This document shows positions 37,566 through 45,985 of a stretch of DNA of 64,000 bases, in pieces. The first letter of the stretch is position 1; every line of letters starts with the position of its first letter. Source of the stretch: Mycobacterium vicinigordonae (GTDB taxonomy: Bacteria; Actinomycetota; Actinomycetes; Mycobacteriales; Mycobacteriaceae); assembly GCF_013466425.1 (NCBI RefSeq), contig NZ_CP059165.1:3534001-3598000 (forward strand), in the 5' to 3' direction. The notes beneath the pieces are model-generated. The model saw only the letters and a list, made by a program, of their open reading frames with translations, made no database searches and was not told the origin of the DNA. The position numbers and the translations under genes were made by a program.

Positions 37566-39026
37566 ATGGACCAGTCGCAAGCGCCATTGCTGGATGCTCT
37601 GCTCGATTACCACGAAAGCGACCGCTACGGTTTCAGCCCGCCCGGTCACCGCCAGGGTGCAGGAGCTGACGCCCGCGTGCTGGCGGTTTTGGGCAGAGAA
37701 CCATTCCGCGACGACATCTTGGCCACGGGGGGCCTCGACGACCGGCTGTCGCGAGGGAAGTATCTCGCGCGGGCAGAGGAATTGATGGCCGACGCGGTCG
37801 GCGCCGATGCCGCATTCTTCTCTACCTGCGGCAGCTCGCTGTCGGTGAAAGCGGCGATGCTGGCCGTGGCTGGGGGTTCAGACGGCGGCTTGCTCGTGGC
37901 TCGCGATAGCCACAAATCGATCGTGGCGGGGTTGATCTTCTCCGGCGTCGAACCACGATGGATCACGCCCCGATGGGACAGTGAGCGGCACTTCTCTCAT
38001 CCACCTTCACCAGAGCAGGTGAGACAAGCCTGGGAGCAGTACCCGGACGCCGCCGGAGCGCTGATAGTCAGTCCCAGTCCGTACGGCACCTGCGCAGACA
38101 TCGCGGGGATCGCCGAGGCCTGCCATCAACGAAACAAGCCGTTGATCGTCGACGAGGCCTGGGGCGCGCATCTGCCATTTCATGAGGACCTGCCGACCTG
38201 GGCGATGGATGCGGGAGCGGATATCTGCGTGGTCAGCGTGCACAAGATGGGTGCGGGTTTTGAGCAGGGATCGGTTTTCCATCTGCAAGGCGACTTAGTG
38301 GATCCCGACCGGCTGTCGTCCTGCGCGGACCTGCTGATGACGACCAGTCCGAACGTGATGGTGTATGCGGCACTTGATGGTTGGCGACGGCAGATGGTCG
38401 AGCGAGGCCGCGAGCTGCTCGCCACAGAACTGGCCTTGGTCAGCGAGTTGCGCGCCCGGCTCGCCGAGATACCGGACGTGGTCGTCCTGCACGACGAGCT
38501 GCTTGGCGAAGAAGCATCTCGTGACCTCGACATCACCCAGGTGTTGATGGACATCTCCGCAACGGGAACCACCGGATACCAAGCGTCGGACTGGCTGCGG
38601 GAAAACTGCCGAATAGACCTGGGGCTCAGCGACCATCGCCGCATTTTGGCCACCATGTCATTCGCCGATGACAAGCAGACCGCCGACCGACTCGTGACCG
38701 CGATGACCCAGTGGCGTGCGGCGGCCAGCGACTTTGAGCGGCCACCGGCGATCCAGCTGCCGTCGCCCACCGAGCTGCAACTTCAGACCGTGCAGCTACC
38801 CCGGGATGCCTTCTTTGGCCCCACCGAGATGGTTCCGGCCGAGAAGGCCGCCGGCCGGGTCGCCGCTGAGCAAATCACCCCGTACCCGCCCGGCATTCCT
38901 GCCGTCGTCCCCGGCGAGCTCCTCAACGAGGCAATCATTGATTATCTGCGCTCCGGGGTGTCAGCAGGTATGACCCTTCCCGATCCTGCCGACCCGGCCG
39001 TCCACCGCTTCCGGGTAGTGGCTTGA
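37566..39026 (+). CDS. Orn/Lys/Arg decarboxylase-family PLP enzyme
   Basis: 486 residues from the ATG at 37566. N-terminal GFSPPGHRQGAGADARV and FSTCGSSLSVKAAML belong to the family. The PLP-binding site is SVHKMGAGFEQGSVFH with the Schiff-base Lys, preceded by LIVDEAWGAHLPFHEDL with the pyridine-N Asp. The C-terminal domain after about 370 includes PYPPGIPAVVPGE. The M. tuberculosis Rv2531c protein is related but longer at the N-terminus. Amino-acid decarboxylation consumes protons, so an acid-stress role fits the neighbourhood; the amino acid used cannot be told. Confidence 0.88.
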   Translation: MDQSQAPLLDALLDYHESDRYGFSPPGHRQGAGADARVLAVLGREPFRDDILATGGLDDRLSRGKYLARAEELMADAVGADAAFFSTCGSSLSVKAAMLAVAGGSDGGLLVARDSHKSIVAGLIFSGVEPRWITPRWDSERHFSHPPSPEQVRQAWEQYPDAAGALIVSPSPYGTCADIAGIAEACHQRNKPLIVDEAWGAHLPFHEDLPTWAMDAGADICVVSVHKMGAGFEQGSVFHLQGDLVDPDRLSSCADLLMTTSPNVMVYAALDGWRRQMVERGRELLATELALVSELRARLAEIPDVVVLHDELLGEEASRDLDITQVLMDISATGTTGYQASDWLRENCRIDLGLSDHRRILATMSFADDKQTADRLVTAMTQWRAAASDFERPPAIQLPSPTELQLQTVQLPRDAFFGPTEMVPAEKAAGRVAAEQITPYPPGIPAVVPGELLNEAIIDYLRSGVSAGMTLPDPADPAVHRFRVVA

Positions 39027-39085
39027 ATCGAAACACATTGGAGTGCGGATTATTTCGCCATAGGCGAGTGCCGGGCACACCGCTC

Positions 39086-39466
39086 TCAGGTGTCGTCGGG
39101 GTCCGTTGACTGCGTTGCAGCACGTCGCCCGTTCTTGGCGGCAACGCGTAACGAGCGGTTAGCCGATCGTAAATCGGTGTTGGCGGCCGACAGTTCGGCG
39201 TTGTCATCCTCCAAGCTCAGGATGCGCGCGATTCCAGCCAGATTGACCCCGGCGTCGATCAGTGCGCTGATGCGCTGCAGGCGCGCCAGGTCGGCTGCGC
39301 TGTAGCGGCGCGTCCCGCCGTCACTGCGTGCGGGGGTCAGCAATCCGTGGCGCTCATATAGGCGCAGCGACTGCACCGCGACGCCCGATAGTTCTGCCGC
39401 AACGGATATCCCGTACACGCCATGGTCTGGTGCCGGGGCTCCGCTGTCGTCAGAACGTTCGGCCAT
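39086..39466 (-). CDS. MerR/HspR-like transcriptional regulator
   Basis: 126 residues with the MerR DNA-binding head YGISVAAELSGVAVQSLRLYERHGLLTPARSDGGTRRYSAADLARLQRI (quoted in parts). The short C-terminal region is a coiled coil (EDDNAELSAANTDLRSANRSL), without effector cysteines. HspR-like regulators of this size control small heat-shock genes. It is divergent from the Hsp20 gene with a 142-nt gap that holds the hsp promoter and an imperfect dyad, so it is the probable regulator of that gene. Confidence 0.85.
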   Translation of the reverse strand: MAERSDDSGAPAPDHGVYGISVAAELSGVAVQSLRLYERHGLLTPARSDGGTRRYSAADLARLQRISALIDAGVNLAGIARILSLEDDNAELSAANTDLRSANRSLRVAAKNGRRAATQSTDPDDT

Positions 39467-39508
39467 CTAGTACCCCCTTGGCTGCTCTTACACAAAACCT
39501 ATTTACCA

Positions 39509-39540
39509 CACTTGCCTTCACCTATCGAGAGTGCTATATA
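39509..39540 (+). promoter_or_regulatory. hsp20 promoter with overlapping imperfect dyad
   Basis: TTGCCT (39512-39517) and TATATA (39535-39540) are separated by 17 nt, a near-ideal housekeeping promoter 69 nt before the Hsp20 ATG. An imperfect inverted repeat CACTTGCC/CGAGAGTG (39509-39516 and 39526-39533) covers the -35 box and the spacer, a position where a MerR/HspR protein would bind. The dyad does not match the CIRCE element, nor does it fit the HAIR consensus CTTGAGT-N7-ACTCAAG closely. Confidence 0.6.
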
Positions 39541-39608
39541 AAATCTATGCTGTGAGCAACAGATAAATGCCACAACTGGATTGCAGATTGGAGTAAGAGG
39601 AGACTGCC

Positions 39609-40058
39609 ATGCTGATGCGCACCGACCCGTTCCGCGAACTGGACCGCTTCGCCCAGCAGGCCCTGGGGACAGCGGCCCGACCAGCAGTGATGCCAATGGA
39701 CGCATGGCGTGAAGGCGAAGAATTCGTGGTCGAGTTCGACCTTCCCGGAATCGACGCCGACTCGCTGGACATCGACATCGAACGCAACGTCGTTACCGTG
39801 CGCGCCGAACGTCGAGGCGTCGACCCCAACCGTGAAATGCTCGCCTCCGAGCGCCCCCGCGGGGTATTCAGCCGCCAGCTCGTCCTCGGCGAAAACCTCG
39901 ACACCGAAAAGATCGAAGCCAGCTACGACGAAGGCGTGCTGCGCCTACGCATCCCAGTGGCTGAGAAGGCCAAGCCGCGCAAGATTGCCGTAGGCCGCAG
40001 CAACGGTCATCACGCCGTCGACGAGAAGGAGGTGAAGCGCCAAGTCATAGACGCTTGA
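39609..40058 (+). CDS. Hsp20/alpha-crystallin-type small heat-shock protein
   Basis: 149 residues starting [17 protein letters not shown]. The alpha-crystallin domain spans about 40-130: [30 protein letters not shown] and [39 protein letters not shown] (quoted in parts). The C-terminal IxI-like anchor is RKIAV. It matches the 18-kDa sHSP group (Hsp18) of mycobacteria. AGTAAGAGGAGAC lies just upstream as its ribosome-binding site. A hairpin terminator follows. Confidence 0.92.
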   Translation: MLMRTDPFRELDRFAQQALGTAARPAVMPMDAWREGEEFVVEFDLPGIDADSLDIDIERNVVTVRAERRGVDPNREMLASERPRGVFSRQLVLGENLDTEKIEASYDEGVLRLRIPVAEKAKPRKIAVGRSNGHHAVDEKEVKRQVIDA

Positions 40059-40069
40059 TCAACCGAGGG

Positions 40070-40119
40070 GTATGGGCGACGGCCGCGGCGGTAACCATTC
40101 CCGCGACCGTCGCCCATAC
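40070..40119. terminator. bidirectional hairpin between hsp20 and a small leftward gene
   Basis: GTATGGGCGACGGCCGCGG (40070-40088) pairs with the opposing CCGCGACCGTCGCCCATAC (40101-40119) with one mismatch, around a 12-nt loop. It stands between the Hsp20 stop and the stop of the leftward 40161-40349 gene, so it can end both transcripts. Confidence 0.8.
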
Positions 40120-40160
40120 CGAGAGCGGCCCAGCATGACCTCGTTAGGGCGAGGCTGACC

Positions 40161-40349
40161 TCACTCCGAAGCTCCCTCGGTGTCGTCAAAGAACGACCAC
40201 TCGCCATCGTGGTTTACTTCCAGCCGCCATCCCAGCTCGGAATTGTCCGCAACTGAGTCGACGAACCAGGCATGGGCGTCGTCGGCGCTTTCAATGTCTT
40301 TGGTCGCGACGACTTCGCCGTGTGGATCGATAACTCTGAATTCAGCCAT
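40161..40349 (-). CDS. small acidic conserved-type hypothetical protein
   Basis: 62 residues from an ATG at 40349 (MAEFRVIDPHGEVVATKDIES), rich in Asp, Glu and Trp, ending WSFFDDTEGASE. One continuous alpha/beta fold without cysteine or membrane segment is suggested. No family is recognised. It starts about 41 nt from the universal stress gene stop (40390) and shares its strand, so it may be a short member of the same transcript. Confidence 0.5.
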   Translation of the reverse strand: MAEFRVIDPHGEVVATKDIESADDAHAWFVDSVADNSELGWRLEVNHDGEWSFFDDTEGASE

Positions 40350-40389
40350 GCGACAGTGATTTCCCACTCGATCGCATCTCAACCCGAGA

Positions 40390-41283
40390 TCATCCCCGCG
40401 CGACGATCACCGGCATCCGCGCCGAGTGCACTACAGCATTGCTCACCGAACCCAACACGGCGCCGGCCAACGCGCCCCGCCCGTGGCTACCCACAACTAC
40501 CAGTTGAGCTGACTCCGACCGCGCGATGAGCTGACGCGCCGGACGGTCGCACACAACTACGCGACATACGGTTACGTCCGGGTAGCGCTCCTGCCAGCCG
40601 GCGAGCCGTTCGGCGAGGCTGATCTCGGCCTCGGCCTTGACCTTCGACCAGTCCAAGCCGGGCAACTCGACCACCTCGCGGTCACTCCACGCGTGCAATG
40701 CGATCAACTCGACGCCGCGGCGCGACGCCTGGTCGAAGGCGATCGCGGTAGCGGCCTCCGACGCGGGTGATCCGTCGATACCGACCAACACCGGGGCGCC
40801 CTGTGGATTTGGCATCAAGGGGTCTTCGTCGTGGATGACGGCGACCGGGCAGTGCGCGTGACGCACCACGCTGGAGCTCACCGAGCCGAGCAGCAGCCGA
40901 GCCACCGCACCCCGGCCCGACGAACCTACCACCAAAATCTCGGCATTCTTTGATATTTCGAGCATGGTGGACACCGGGGGCGCGAACACCAACTCGCTCT
41001 TGATGGTGAGCTCGCCGTCCGGGACAGCCTCCTTGGCGACCTGGACGGCCTCGTCGAGGATCTTGCGTCCGCCGTCTTCCTGCCATGCCGCCCAGGTGTC
41101 CGGATAGGGCATCGGCGGCCACGTGGCCACATCAGTATTGACGACGTGGACCACTGTCAGACCGATGTTTCGCAGCACCGCGTCCCGGGCGGCCCAGACT
41201 ATGGCGGCTTTGGCCGCGGGAGAGCCGTCCGCAGCCACAACGACGCCGTACTTTTTGTCGACTCCGGTTGCCGCTGAGGTCAT
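40390..41283 (-). CDS. tandem universal stress protein (Rv2005c/Rv1996 group)
   Basis: 297 residues made of two USP modules. Both halves carry the ATP-binding G-x2-G-x9-G-[S/T] site: [30 protein letters not shown] in the first and [30 protein letters not shown] in the second (in parts). Each also has a strand-1 D-G-S element ([22 protein letters not shown]). ATP-binding tandem USPs of mycobacteria control growth under hypoxia. A DosR-like box lies about 130 nt upstream at 41411-41430. It is the near twin of the second USP gene at 41432. Confidence 0.93.
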   Translation of the reverse strand: MTSAATGVDKKYGVVVAADGSPAAKAAIVWAARDAVLRNIGLTVVHVVNTDVATWPPMPYPDTWAAWQEDGGRKILDEAVQVAKEAVPDGELTIKSELVFAPPVSTMLEISKNAEILVVGSSGRGAVARLLLGSVSSSVVRHAHCPVAVIHDEDPLMPNPQGAPVLVGIDGSPASEAATAIAFDQASRRGVELIALHAWSDREVVELPGLDWSKVKAEAEISLAERLAGWQERYPDVTVCRVVVCDRPARQLIARSESAQLVVVGSHGRGALAGAVLGSVSNAVVHSARMPVIVARG

Positions 41284-41410
41284 TTCGTCGTCCCTTCGGT
41301 TACGTGAGAGTGGTCGGCATCGCGACGTCCAGACATTCCTTGGCGATCAAGTCATAGTGTCACGATATTCAGCGCTGGTCAGCACCGCGCCGGTCGAAAG
41401 GCCACTGATG

Positions 41411-41430
41411 GTGAGGACCAAAGACCCGAA
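41411..41430 (-). promoter_or_regulatory. DosR (DevR)-box-like site upstream of the first USP gene
   Basis: Read on the minus strand the 20-mer TTCGGGTCTTTGGTCCTCAC agrees with 16 of 20 positions of the DosR consensus TTSGGGACTWWAGTCCCSAA. It sits immediately after the second USP gene's stop and about 130 nt before the first USP gene's ATG. This is the arrangement expected if hypoxia induces that gene separately. Confidence 0.55.
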
Positions 41431-41431
41431 C

Positions 41432-42298
41432 CTACGAGCCCGCCACGATCACCGGGATCTGTGCCGAATGAACCACCGCAGAGCTGACCGAACCCAGCAG
41501 CAAGCCGGGGAATCCGCCCCGGCCGCGACTGCCCACCACGACAAGCTGTGCCCGCTCGGCCGCTTCCAGTAGCCACTTCGCCGGGGTGTCGCAGACCAGC
41601 GATCGCTGCACTTGGACGTCCGGGTATTGCTCCTGCAAACCTGCCAGGCGCTCAGCCAGCACTTCTTGCCCCTCGTTCTCCCGGTCGTGCCAGTCCATGC
41701 CCAACGCCGGAAATACTCCGACGTCACTCCAAGCGTGCAGAGCGACCAGCCCGACGCCTCTGCGCGAAGCCTCCTCGAACGCCAAAGCCGTCGCGGCCTC
41801 CGATGCCGGTGACCCGTCGATACCTACCAGCACGGGCGCGTCGGCATCGGGAACGACCGCGCCCTCACCTCCCCGAATCACCGCGACCGGGCAGTGCGCA
41901 TGCTGAATCAACGCAGAGCTGACCGATCCCAGCAACATGCGGCCCAGCGCACCCATCCCCTGACTGCCGACCACCACCATGTCGGCCTGTTTGGAAGCCT
42001 CGATCAGAGCAGGAACGGCATTGGCATACGGCATCTCGACGTGAACCTCAGCCGGTGCGGCACCGCTCTCGGACACCGTGTGGCGGGCGTGCGCGACGAC
42101 GTGGTCGGCGTTGTCCTTCTGCCACTCCGGCATTTCCGGGTAGAGCTGACCCACCGGCCAGCCCACGACGACCGGGGCGACCGCGTGCATCAAAGTCAGG
42201 CGTCCGTGCCGCATTGCGGCCTCGCGGGCCCCCCAGACCACGGCCGCGTCGGATTCCGCCGAACCGTCGATCGCCACCAGGATCCCGTGTCTCACCAC
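41432..42298 (-). CDS. second tandem universal stress protein
   Basis: About 288 residues, two USP modules. The ATP-binding loops are VVVGSQGMGALGRMLLGSVSSALIQHAHCPV and [31 protein letters not shown] (in parts), and the strand-1 elements are AIDGSAESDAA and [11 protein letters not shown]. It is about half identical by eye to the first USP gene, so the two arose by duplication. The start is taken at the GTG at 42298 (VVRHGILVAIDGS); GTG at 42319 is an alternative. A DosR-like palindrome covers 42333-42352. Confidence 0.9.
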   Translation of the reverse strand: MVRHGILVAIDGSAESDAAVVWGAREAAMRHGRLTLMHAVAPVVVGWPVGQLYPEMPEWQKDNADHVVAHARHTVSESGAAPAEVHVEMPYANAVPALIEASKQADMVVVGSQGMGALGRMLLGSVSSALIQHAHCPVAVIRGGEGAVVPDADAPVLVGIDGSPASEAATALAFEEASRRGVGLVALHAWSDVGVFPALGMDWHDRENEGQEVLAERLAGLQEQYPDVQVQRSLVCDTPAKWLLEAAERAQLVVVGSRGRGGFPGLLLGSVSSAVVHSAQIPVIVAGS

Positions 42299-42332
42299 GA
42301 GACTGATACTACGAGACACCCGGTGCGATCGG

Positions 42333-42352
42333 GCAGGGCCTTTTGGCCTCAA
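42333..42352. promoter_or_regulatory. possible second DosR-like box upstream of the second USP gene
   Basis: GGGCCTTTTGGCC within 42336-42348 is a palindromic core resembling GGGACTTTTGGCC-type DosR half-sites, about 45 nt before the USP start. The full 20-bp consensus is matched at only 12 positions or so, so this is weaker than the 41411 site. Confidence 0.35.
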
Positions 42353-42420
42353 TTACCCTACTGCAGCCATTTCCCTTGTAACACAATTGTTTTCGACCCA
42401 GCAAAACATTCGCAGCCGCA

Positions 42421-42693
42421 TCATCCGTCCGCCTTGCCGTCCCGCATGGTGTTGATCGTGTCGAGCACGCCCGAGATGTGTGCGTCGCTGAGTTTCTGCC
42501 CGTCGAAGACGTGGTTGAGCAGGACCTTGAGGTCGAGCATCTGCTGCAGATAGACCAGGCACGGCGGGCATTCCTCTAGATGCCTGGCCACGATCGCGCC
42601 CCAGTGCTGCGGATCGGAATCCACGAGGTCGTCCACGAGCCGGACGAACTCCACGCAGTCGATCGCCGGGACGGTGTTGTCGTACACGGTCAT
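42421..42693 (-). CDS. zinc-type anti-sigma factor (ZAS)
   Basis: 90 residues. A Cys near the N-terminus (AIDCVEF) and the RHLEECPPC segment (H-x3-C-x2-C) make the complete zinc anti-sigma signature. The rest is helical with no membrane segment, so it is a soluble inhibitor. Its ATG overlaps the sigma gene stop by ATGA, the standard coupling of sigma and anti-sigma. Redox release of Zn would free the sigma factor, as in RsrA/RshA-type pairs; this is inference from the family. Confidence 0.85.
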   Translation of the reverse strand: MTVYDNTVPAIDCVEFVRLVDDLVDSDPQHWGAIVARHLEECPPCLVYLQQMLDLKVLLNHVFDGQKLSDAHISGVLDTINTMRDGKADG

Positions 42694-43340
42694 GGTTGGT
42701 ACCGCTTTTCCAATTCGTTGCGGAGGTTGCCTCGGGCGCGATACAACAGGGCGCGCTGCGCCTCGGCGGACAATTCCAGGACCTCGGCCGCCTCCTCAGA
42801 CGACGTGCCGACAAGGTCGCGCAGGATGATCAGCTGCCGTTGTCGCACCGGCAGCGTGTTCAGGGCGGCCCGCACGTATCCGACCAGTTCGCGTTGGACG
42901 GTCTGATCCTCGGGTAGAAATCGCCGCGATGGCGGCACACTCCAGTGGCCGGCGTCAGGATGCCCGGCGGGGTGCATCCGGTGCGAAAGTGGATCAGATT
43001 CCTCGGCGTCCAGGACCTCGTGCTCGCGAATCCGGGCTTCGCGGCGACGGTGCCGCGAGGCGGTGTGCTTGACGATGCCGAACAGCCAGGTCGCCACGGA
43101 CGAACGTCCCTCGAAGTTCGCCGAGGACTTCAGCACCTGCACCCACGCTTCCTGCACGGCTTCCTCCGCCACCGCAGGTGAACTCACCATCGTGCACGCG
43201 AAATTCACCATCGGTCGGTGGTAGTCGCGCACCAAGACGGCCAACGGAACCCCACCGACAAGGCGATCGAGATCCAGCCGCCCGGACGGAGTCGCCGCGG
43301 GAGTCACGATCAACCTGCACGGCCGCTCAGGGACACCCAC
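42690..43340 (-). CDS. ECF sigma factor
   Basis: Up to 216 residues; a GTG at 43340 overlaps the acyl-CoA dehydrogenase stop, and a GTG at 43307 (VTPAATPSG) is an alternative start. Region 2 (VNFACTMVSSPAVAEEAVQEAWVQVL and SSVATWLFGIVKHTASRHRRREAR) and region 4 (LPVRQRQLIILRDLVGTSSEEAAEVLELSAEAQRALLYRARGNLR), in parts, identify an extracytoplasmic-function sigma. It is translationally coupled to a zinc anti-sigma downstream and overlaps the upstream acyl-CoA dehydrogenase, so all three share a transcript. Confidence 0.9.
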   Translation of the reverse strand: MGVPERPCRLIVTPAATPSGRLDLDRLVGGVPLAVLVRDYHRPMVNFACTMVSSPAVAEEAVQEAWVQVLKSSANFEGRSSVATWLFGIVKHTASRHRRREARIREHEVLDAEESDPLSHRMHPAGHPDAGHWSVPPSRRFLPEDQTVQRELVGYVRAALNTLPVRQRQLIILRDLVGTSSEEAAEVLELSAEAQRALLYRARGNLRNELEKRYQP

Positions 43341-44394
43341 TCAGTTCCCAGCGCAGTTGGGCTTCGGATGGCGACTGGACGGGGATGAACGCGGCCTCGC
43401 GGTAACGACGGCTGGCGGGGGTCTTGCTGGCATACCCCTTGCCGCCCGCCGTCCGAATCTCCAGATCCGCACTAGCACTTGCAATCTTGGCTGCAGCGAG
43501 GCGCAACGCGAGCAGTTCCTTCTTGCTCGGCGCCCGCGGTCCGCCGACAGCACCGGCGAACTCGGCCAGTGTCGACTCCGCCGAGGCTAGTTTTTCGGCA
43601 ACCAAGTCGACCTCGTCGGCGAAGATTTCGTTCACTCCGGACAGGCTCAGCTTGGCTTGGGCCACAGTCGTTTTGGCAAGCCCCAGGCACATCGCCGATT
43701 GCAGTACCAGGAAGGTGGGCCGCACCGCGCCCAGGAACCCAGCAAAGTCGTGCGTCAGCACCTGCTGTTCGGGGACGTACGCATCGGTCAGGTTCAGGTA
43801 CGACGACGCCGTGCTGTCCATGGCCAGCAGCTTGAAATGCTCCCCTACCGCCACCCCGGGCGTGCTCAACGGCAGCGCAACAATCAACTTTTCGCCGCGG
43901 TCGGTGCGCACCGCGGTAACCAGCAGGGAGTCGTCGTACAAGTTGGATGCCCACCGGATAGGACCACTGACCCGGTAACCGCCCGGCGCCTGGTCCGCGG
44001 TGAGCTCCAGCCTGCCGCAGCCGGCCAACTCCTTGAACGCCGCTGCCATACCGGTGACACCCAGCGACTCGCCGGCCAACAACGGACTCACCGCGGTGGC
44101 ACTGAATGGTGTTGCCGCCGTATGTAAATACTCCACTGTCATCCGGTTGGCCCAGACCGAGAAACCGGTGCTCATACATTCGGCCGAGAGCTGCCGGATC
44201 ACCTCGGCCATCTGGGGCAGCCTGCCCTCGGCGTTGCCGGGCGCCCCCAGACCCAGCAGGCCGGCGCCGCCCAGTCGCGCGAAACTGCGCCGAGTGGTGT
44301 GCTCGCCCCGGTCCAACGACCCGGCGTGCGCGCGAATGTCGGCCAGAATCCCTGGCTCGACCAGTTCGGCGGCGACATCGACAGTAGTGGTCAC
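43327..44394 (-). CDS. acyl-CoA dehydrogenase-family flavoprotein
   Basis: 355 residues. Helical N-terminal domain (LVEPGILADIRAHAGSLDRG), middle beta domain (GYRVSGPIRWASNLYDDSLLV) and C-terminal helical domain with LRLAAAKIASASADLEIRTAGGKGYASKTPASRRYREAAFIPVQSPSEAQLRWEL (all in parts). It is shorter than classical ACADs (about 380-400) and lacks a clearly placed catalytic Glu, so it may be an oxygenase-type or DszC-like relative. It lies 9 nt from the OsmC gene and overlaps the ECF sigma gene by 14 nt. Confidence 0.85.
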   Translation of the reverse strand: MTTTVDVAAELVEPGILADIRAHAGSLDRGEHTTRRSFARLGGAGLLGLGAPGNAEGRLPQMAEVIRQLSAECMSTGFSVWANRMTVEYLHTAATPFSATAVSPLLAGESLGVTGMAAAFKELAGCGRLELTADQAPGGYRVSGPIRWASNLYDDSLLVTAVRTDRGEKLIVALPLSTPGVAVGEHFKLLAMDSTASSYLNLTDAYVPEQQVLTHDFAGFLGAVRPTFLVLQSAMCLGLAKTTVAQAKLSLSGVNEIFADEVDLVAEKLASAESTLAEFAGAVGGPRAPSKKELLALRLAAAKIASASADLEIRTAGGKGYASKTPASRRYREAAFIPVQSPSEAQLRWELSGCP

Positions 44395-44403
44395 CTTGCC
44401 TGC

Positions 44404-44928
44404 CTAGCCGATGGAAAGTGCTGAGTCGACAGTTACGGGCCGCCTGAATGTATTGACCACTGGCGACCAAGCGATGGCATTGTCGTGGATCTCTTGCAAG
44501 ATCGCGTCGTCAGCGTCTCCGGACAGCCGCACGGTGCAGCGGACCGCGGTGAAACCGAGCACCTTGCCGTCGGGGGTGTCTCCGACGCCCCAAACCGCGG
44601 AGATGTCGATGTCACCCTCCATCTCGACCTCAATCTTGGTCAGCGTTACGCCACGGTGCGTCGCGTTGGCCAATAGACCGACCGAGATGCATGAGCCGAG
44701 AGCCGCCAGGCATGCCTCCGACGGGTTCGGGGCCGAGTCGTCTCCGAGCAGCGCGGGCGGCTCGCCGACCAGCATCGGCGCCAGATTGCGCACGTAGGTC
44801 ATATTGCGGAAGCCGGACTCACACACCGTCCTGGCTTTGAGGGTCTTTTTGCCCGTGTTCGGGTCGGCCTTGGCGTTACACGACAGGCGGTCGAGACCCT
44901 CGGCATCGATGACAAGCGCGTTGGTCAT
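44404..44928 (-). CDS. OsmC/Ohr-family protein lacking the second canonical cysteine
   Basis: 174 residues starting MTNALVIDAEGLDRLS. The family helix with the first redox Cys is EACLAALGSCISVGLLANATHRG. At the position of the second Cys the sequence reads WSPVVNTF, with Ser in place of Cys, though another Cys is in VRCTVRLSGD. OsmC and Ohr reduce organic peroxides through a Cys pair; this member may not be a peroxidase. It precedes the acyl-CoA dehydrogenase by 9 nt on the same strand, heading the OsmC-ACAD-sigma-anti-sigma run. Confidence 0.85.
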   Translation of the reverse strand: MTNALVIDAEGLDRLSCNAKADPNTGKKTLKARTVCESGFRNMTYVRNLAPMLVGEPPALLGDDSAPNPSEACLAALGSCISVGLLANATHRGVTLTKIEVEMEGDIDISAVWGVGDTPDGKVLGFTAVRCTVRLSGDADDAILQEIHDNAIAWSPVVNTFRRPVTVDSALSIG

Positions 44929-45035
44929 AGTCTTCCTCCGACTTCTCCGGGCGAATCGTTCACCGAGTTAGTGCCGTAGGCAGCCGGAAATGTGACGGTG
45001 ATCTGGGCCACACGAAGCGTGGCGACGCCGCCCGG

Positions 45036-45863
45036 CTATGGGGCGGTCACGAAGTCGATGAGCTCTTCGACTCGGCCGATCAACGCGGGCTCGAGATCGT
45101 TCCAGTCGCGGACCCTGGATCGGATGCGCTGCCAGGCGCGGGCGATGTCGGCCTGGGTGGCGTGCGGCCAGCCGAGCGCCTGGCAGACACCGTGTTTCCA
45201 TTCGATGTGTCGCGGCACCGTCGGCCACGCCTTAAGGCCAAGCCGATCGGGCTTGACGGCCTGCCAGATATCGACGTATGGGTGGCCAACCACCAGCGTG
45301 TGAGCGCCGCCGGGTCCTGATCGGACCGCATCAGCGATGCGAGACTCCTTCGACCCCGACACCAGGTGGTCGACAAGGACTCCGAGCCGGCATCCCGGAC
45401 CGGGCCGGAACTGCTCGACGATGCCGGCCAGGTCGTCGACGCCGCCCAGGTATTCGACCACTACTCCCTCGATCTTGAGGTCCTCGCCCCAGACCTGGGC
45501 GACGAGTTCGGCGTCGTGTCGGCCTTCCACGTAGATCCGGCTGGCGCGGGCTACGCGCGCGCGTTGCCCGGACACCGCCACCGACCCGGACGCGGTGCGT
45601 GCGGGCGAGGCGGGCGCCGCGCGGCGCGGTGCGGTCAGGATCACCGGTTGGCCCTCCAACAGGAATCCGGGCCCCAATGGGAAGTTGCGGGTCCTGCCGC
45701 GGCGGTCTTCGAGGTCGACGCACCCGTGTTCGACGCGGACGACGGCGCCGACGTAGCCAGTTTGCGCGTCCTCAATGACCATGCCGATTTCGACGGGGTG
45801 CTCGACCGAGCGGGGTTTGCGTCGTCCCGCGCCGGCCAGCACGTCGGTTCCATAGCGATCCAT
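45036..45863 (-). CDS. DUF3097 protein (Rv0883c-like)
   Basis: About 275 residues from an ATG at 45863 (MDRYGTDVLAGAGRRKPRSVE). DUF3097 proteins of actinobacteria start this way and have a TOPRIM-like core: IYVEGRHDAELVAQVWGEDL, VVVEYLGGVDDL, LGVLVDHLVSGSKESRI and VGHPYVDIWQAVKP (in parts). The frame is open further upstream, to a TTG at 45989 that overlaps the ABC ATPase stop (TTGA). That would add 42 residues that family members lack, so I prefer the shorter form. Function unknown. Confidence 0.8.
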   Translation of the reverse strand: MDRYGTDVLAGAGRRKPRSVEHPVEIGMVIEDAQTGYVGAVVRVEHGCVDLEDRRGRTRNFPLGPGFLLEGQPVILTAPRRAAPASPARTASGSVAVSGQRARVARASRIYVEGRHDAELVAQVWGEDLKIEGVVVEYLGGVDDLAGIVEQFRPGPGCRLGVLVDHLVSGSKESRIADAVRSGPGGAHTLVVGHPYVDIWQAVKPDRLGLKAWPTVPRHIEWKHGVCQALGWPHATQADIARAWQRIRSRVRDWNDLEPALIGRVEELIDFVTAP

Positions 45864-45985
45864 CACCGGGCCATCGTTCTTGCCGAGCGTGATTTTCACG
45901 ACGGGACACGCCGTGCGGGCGACGTGTGATTCACCGTCGCCTACGAAGCCCGGATCGGCGCGGTAGGTCGGGTCGACGCGGGTGG

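Noticed and set aside
40390..42298. Tandem USPs as a single frameshifted gene
   Set aside because: Each frame is complete, with its own two ATP-binding loops and stop.
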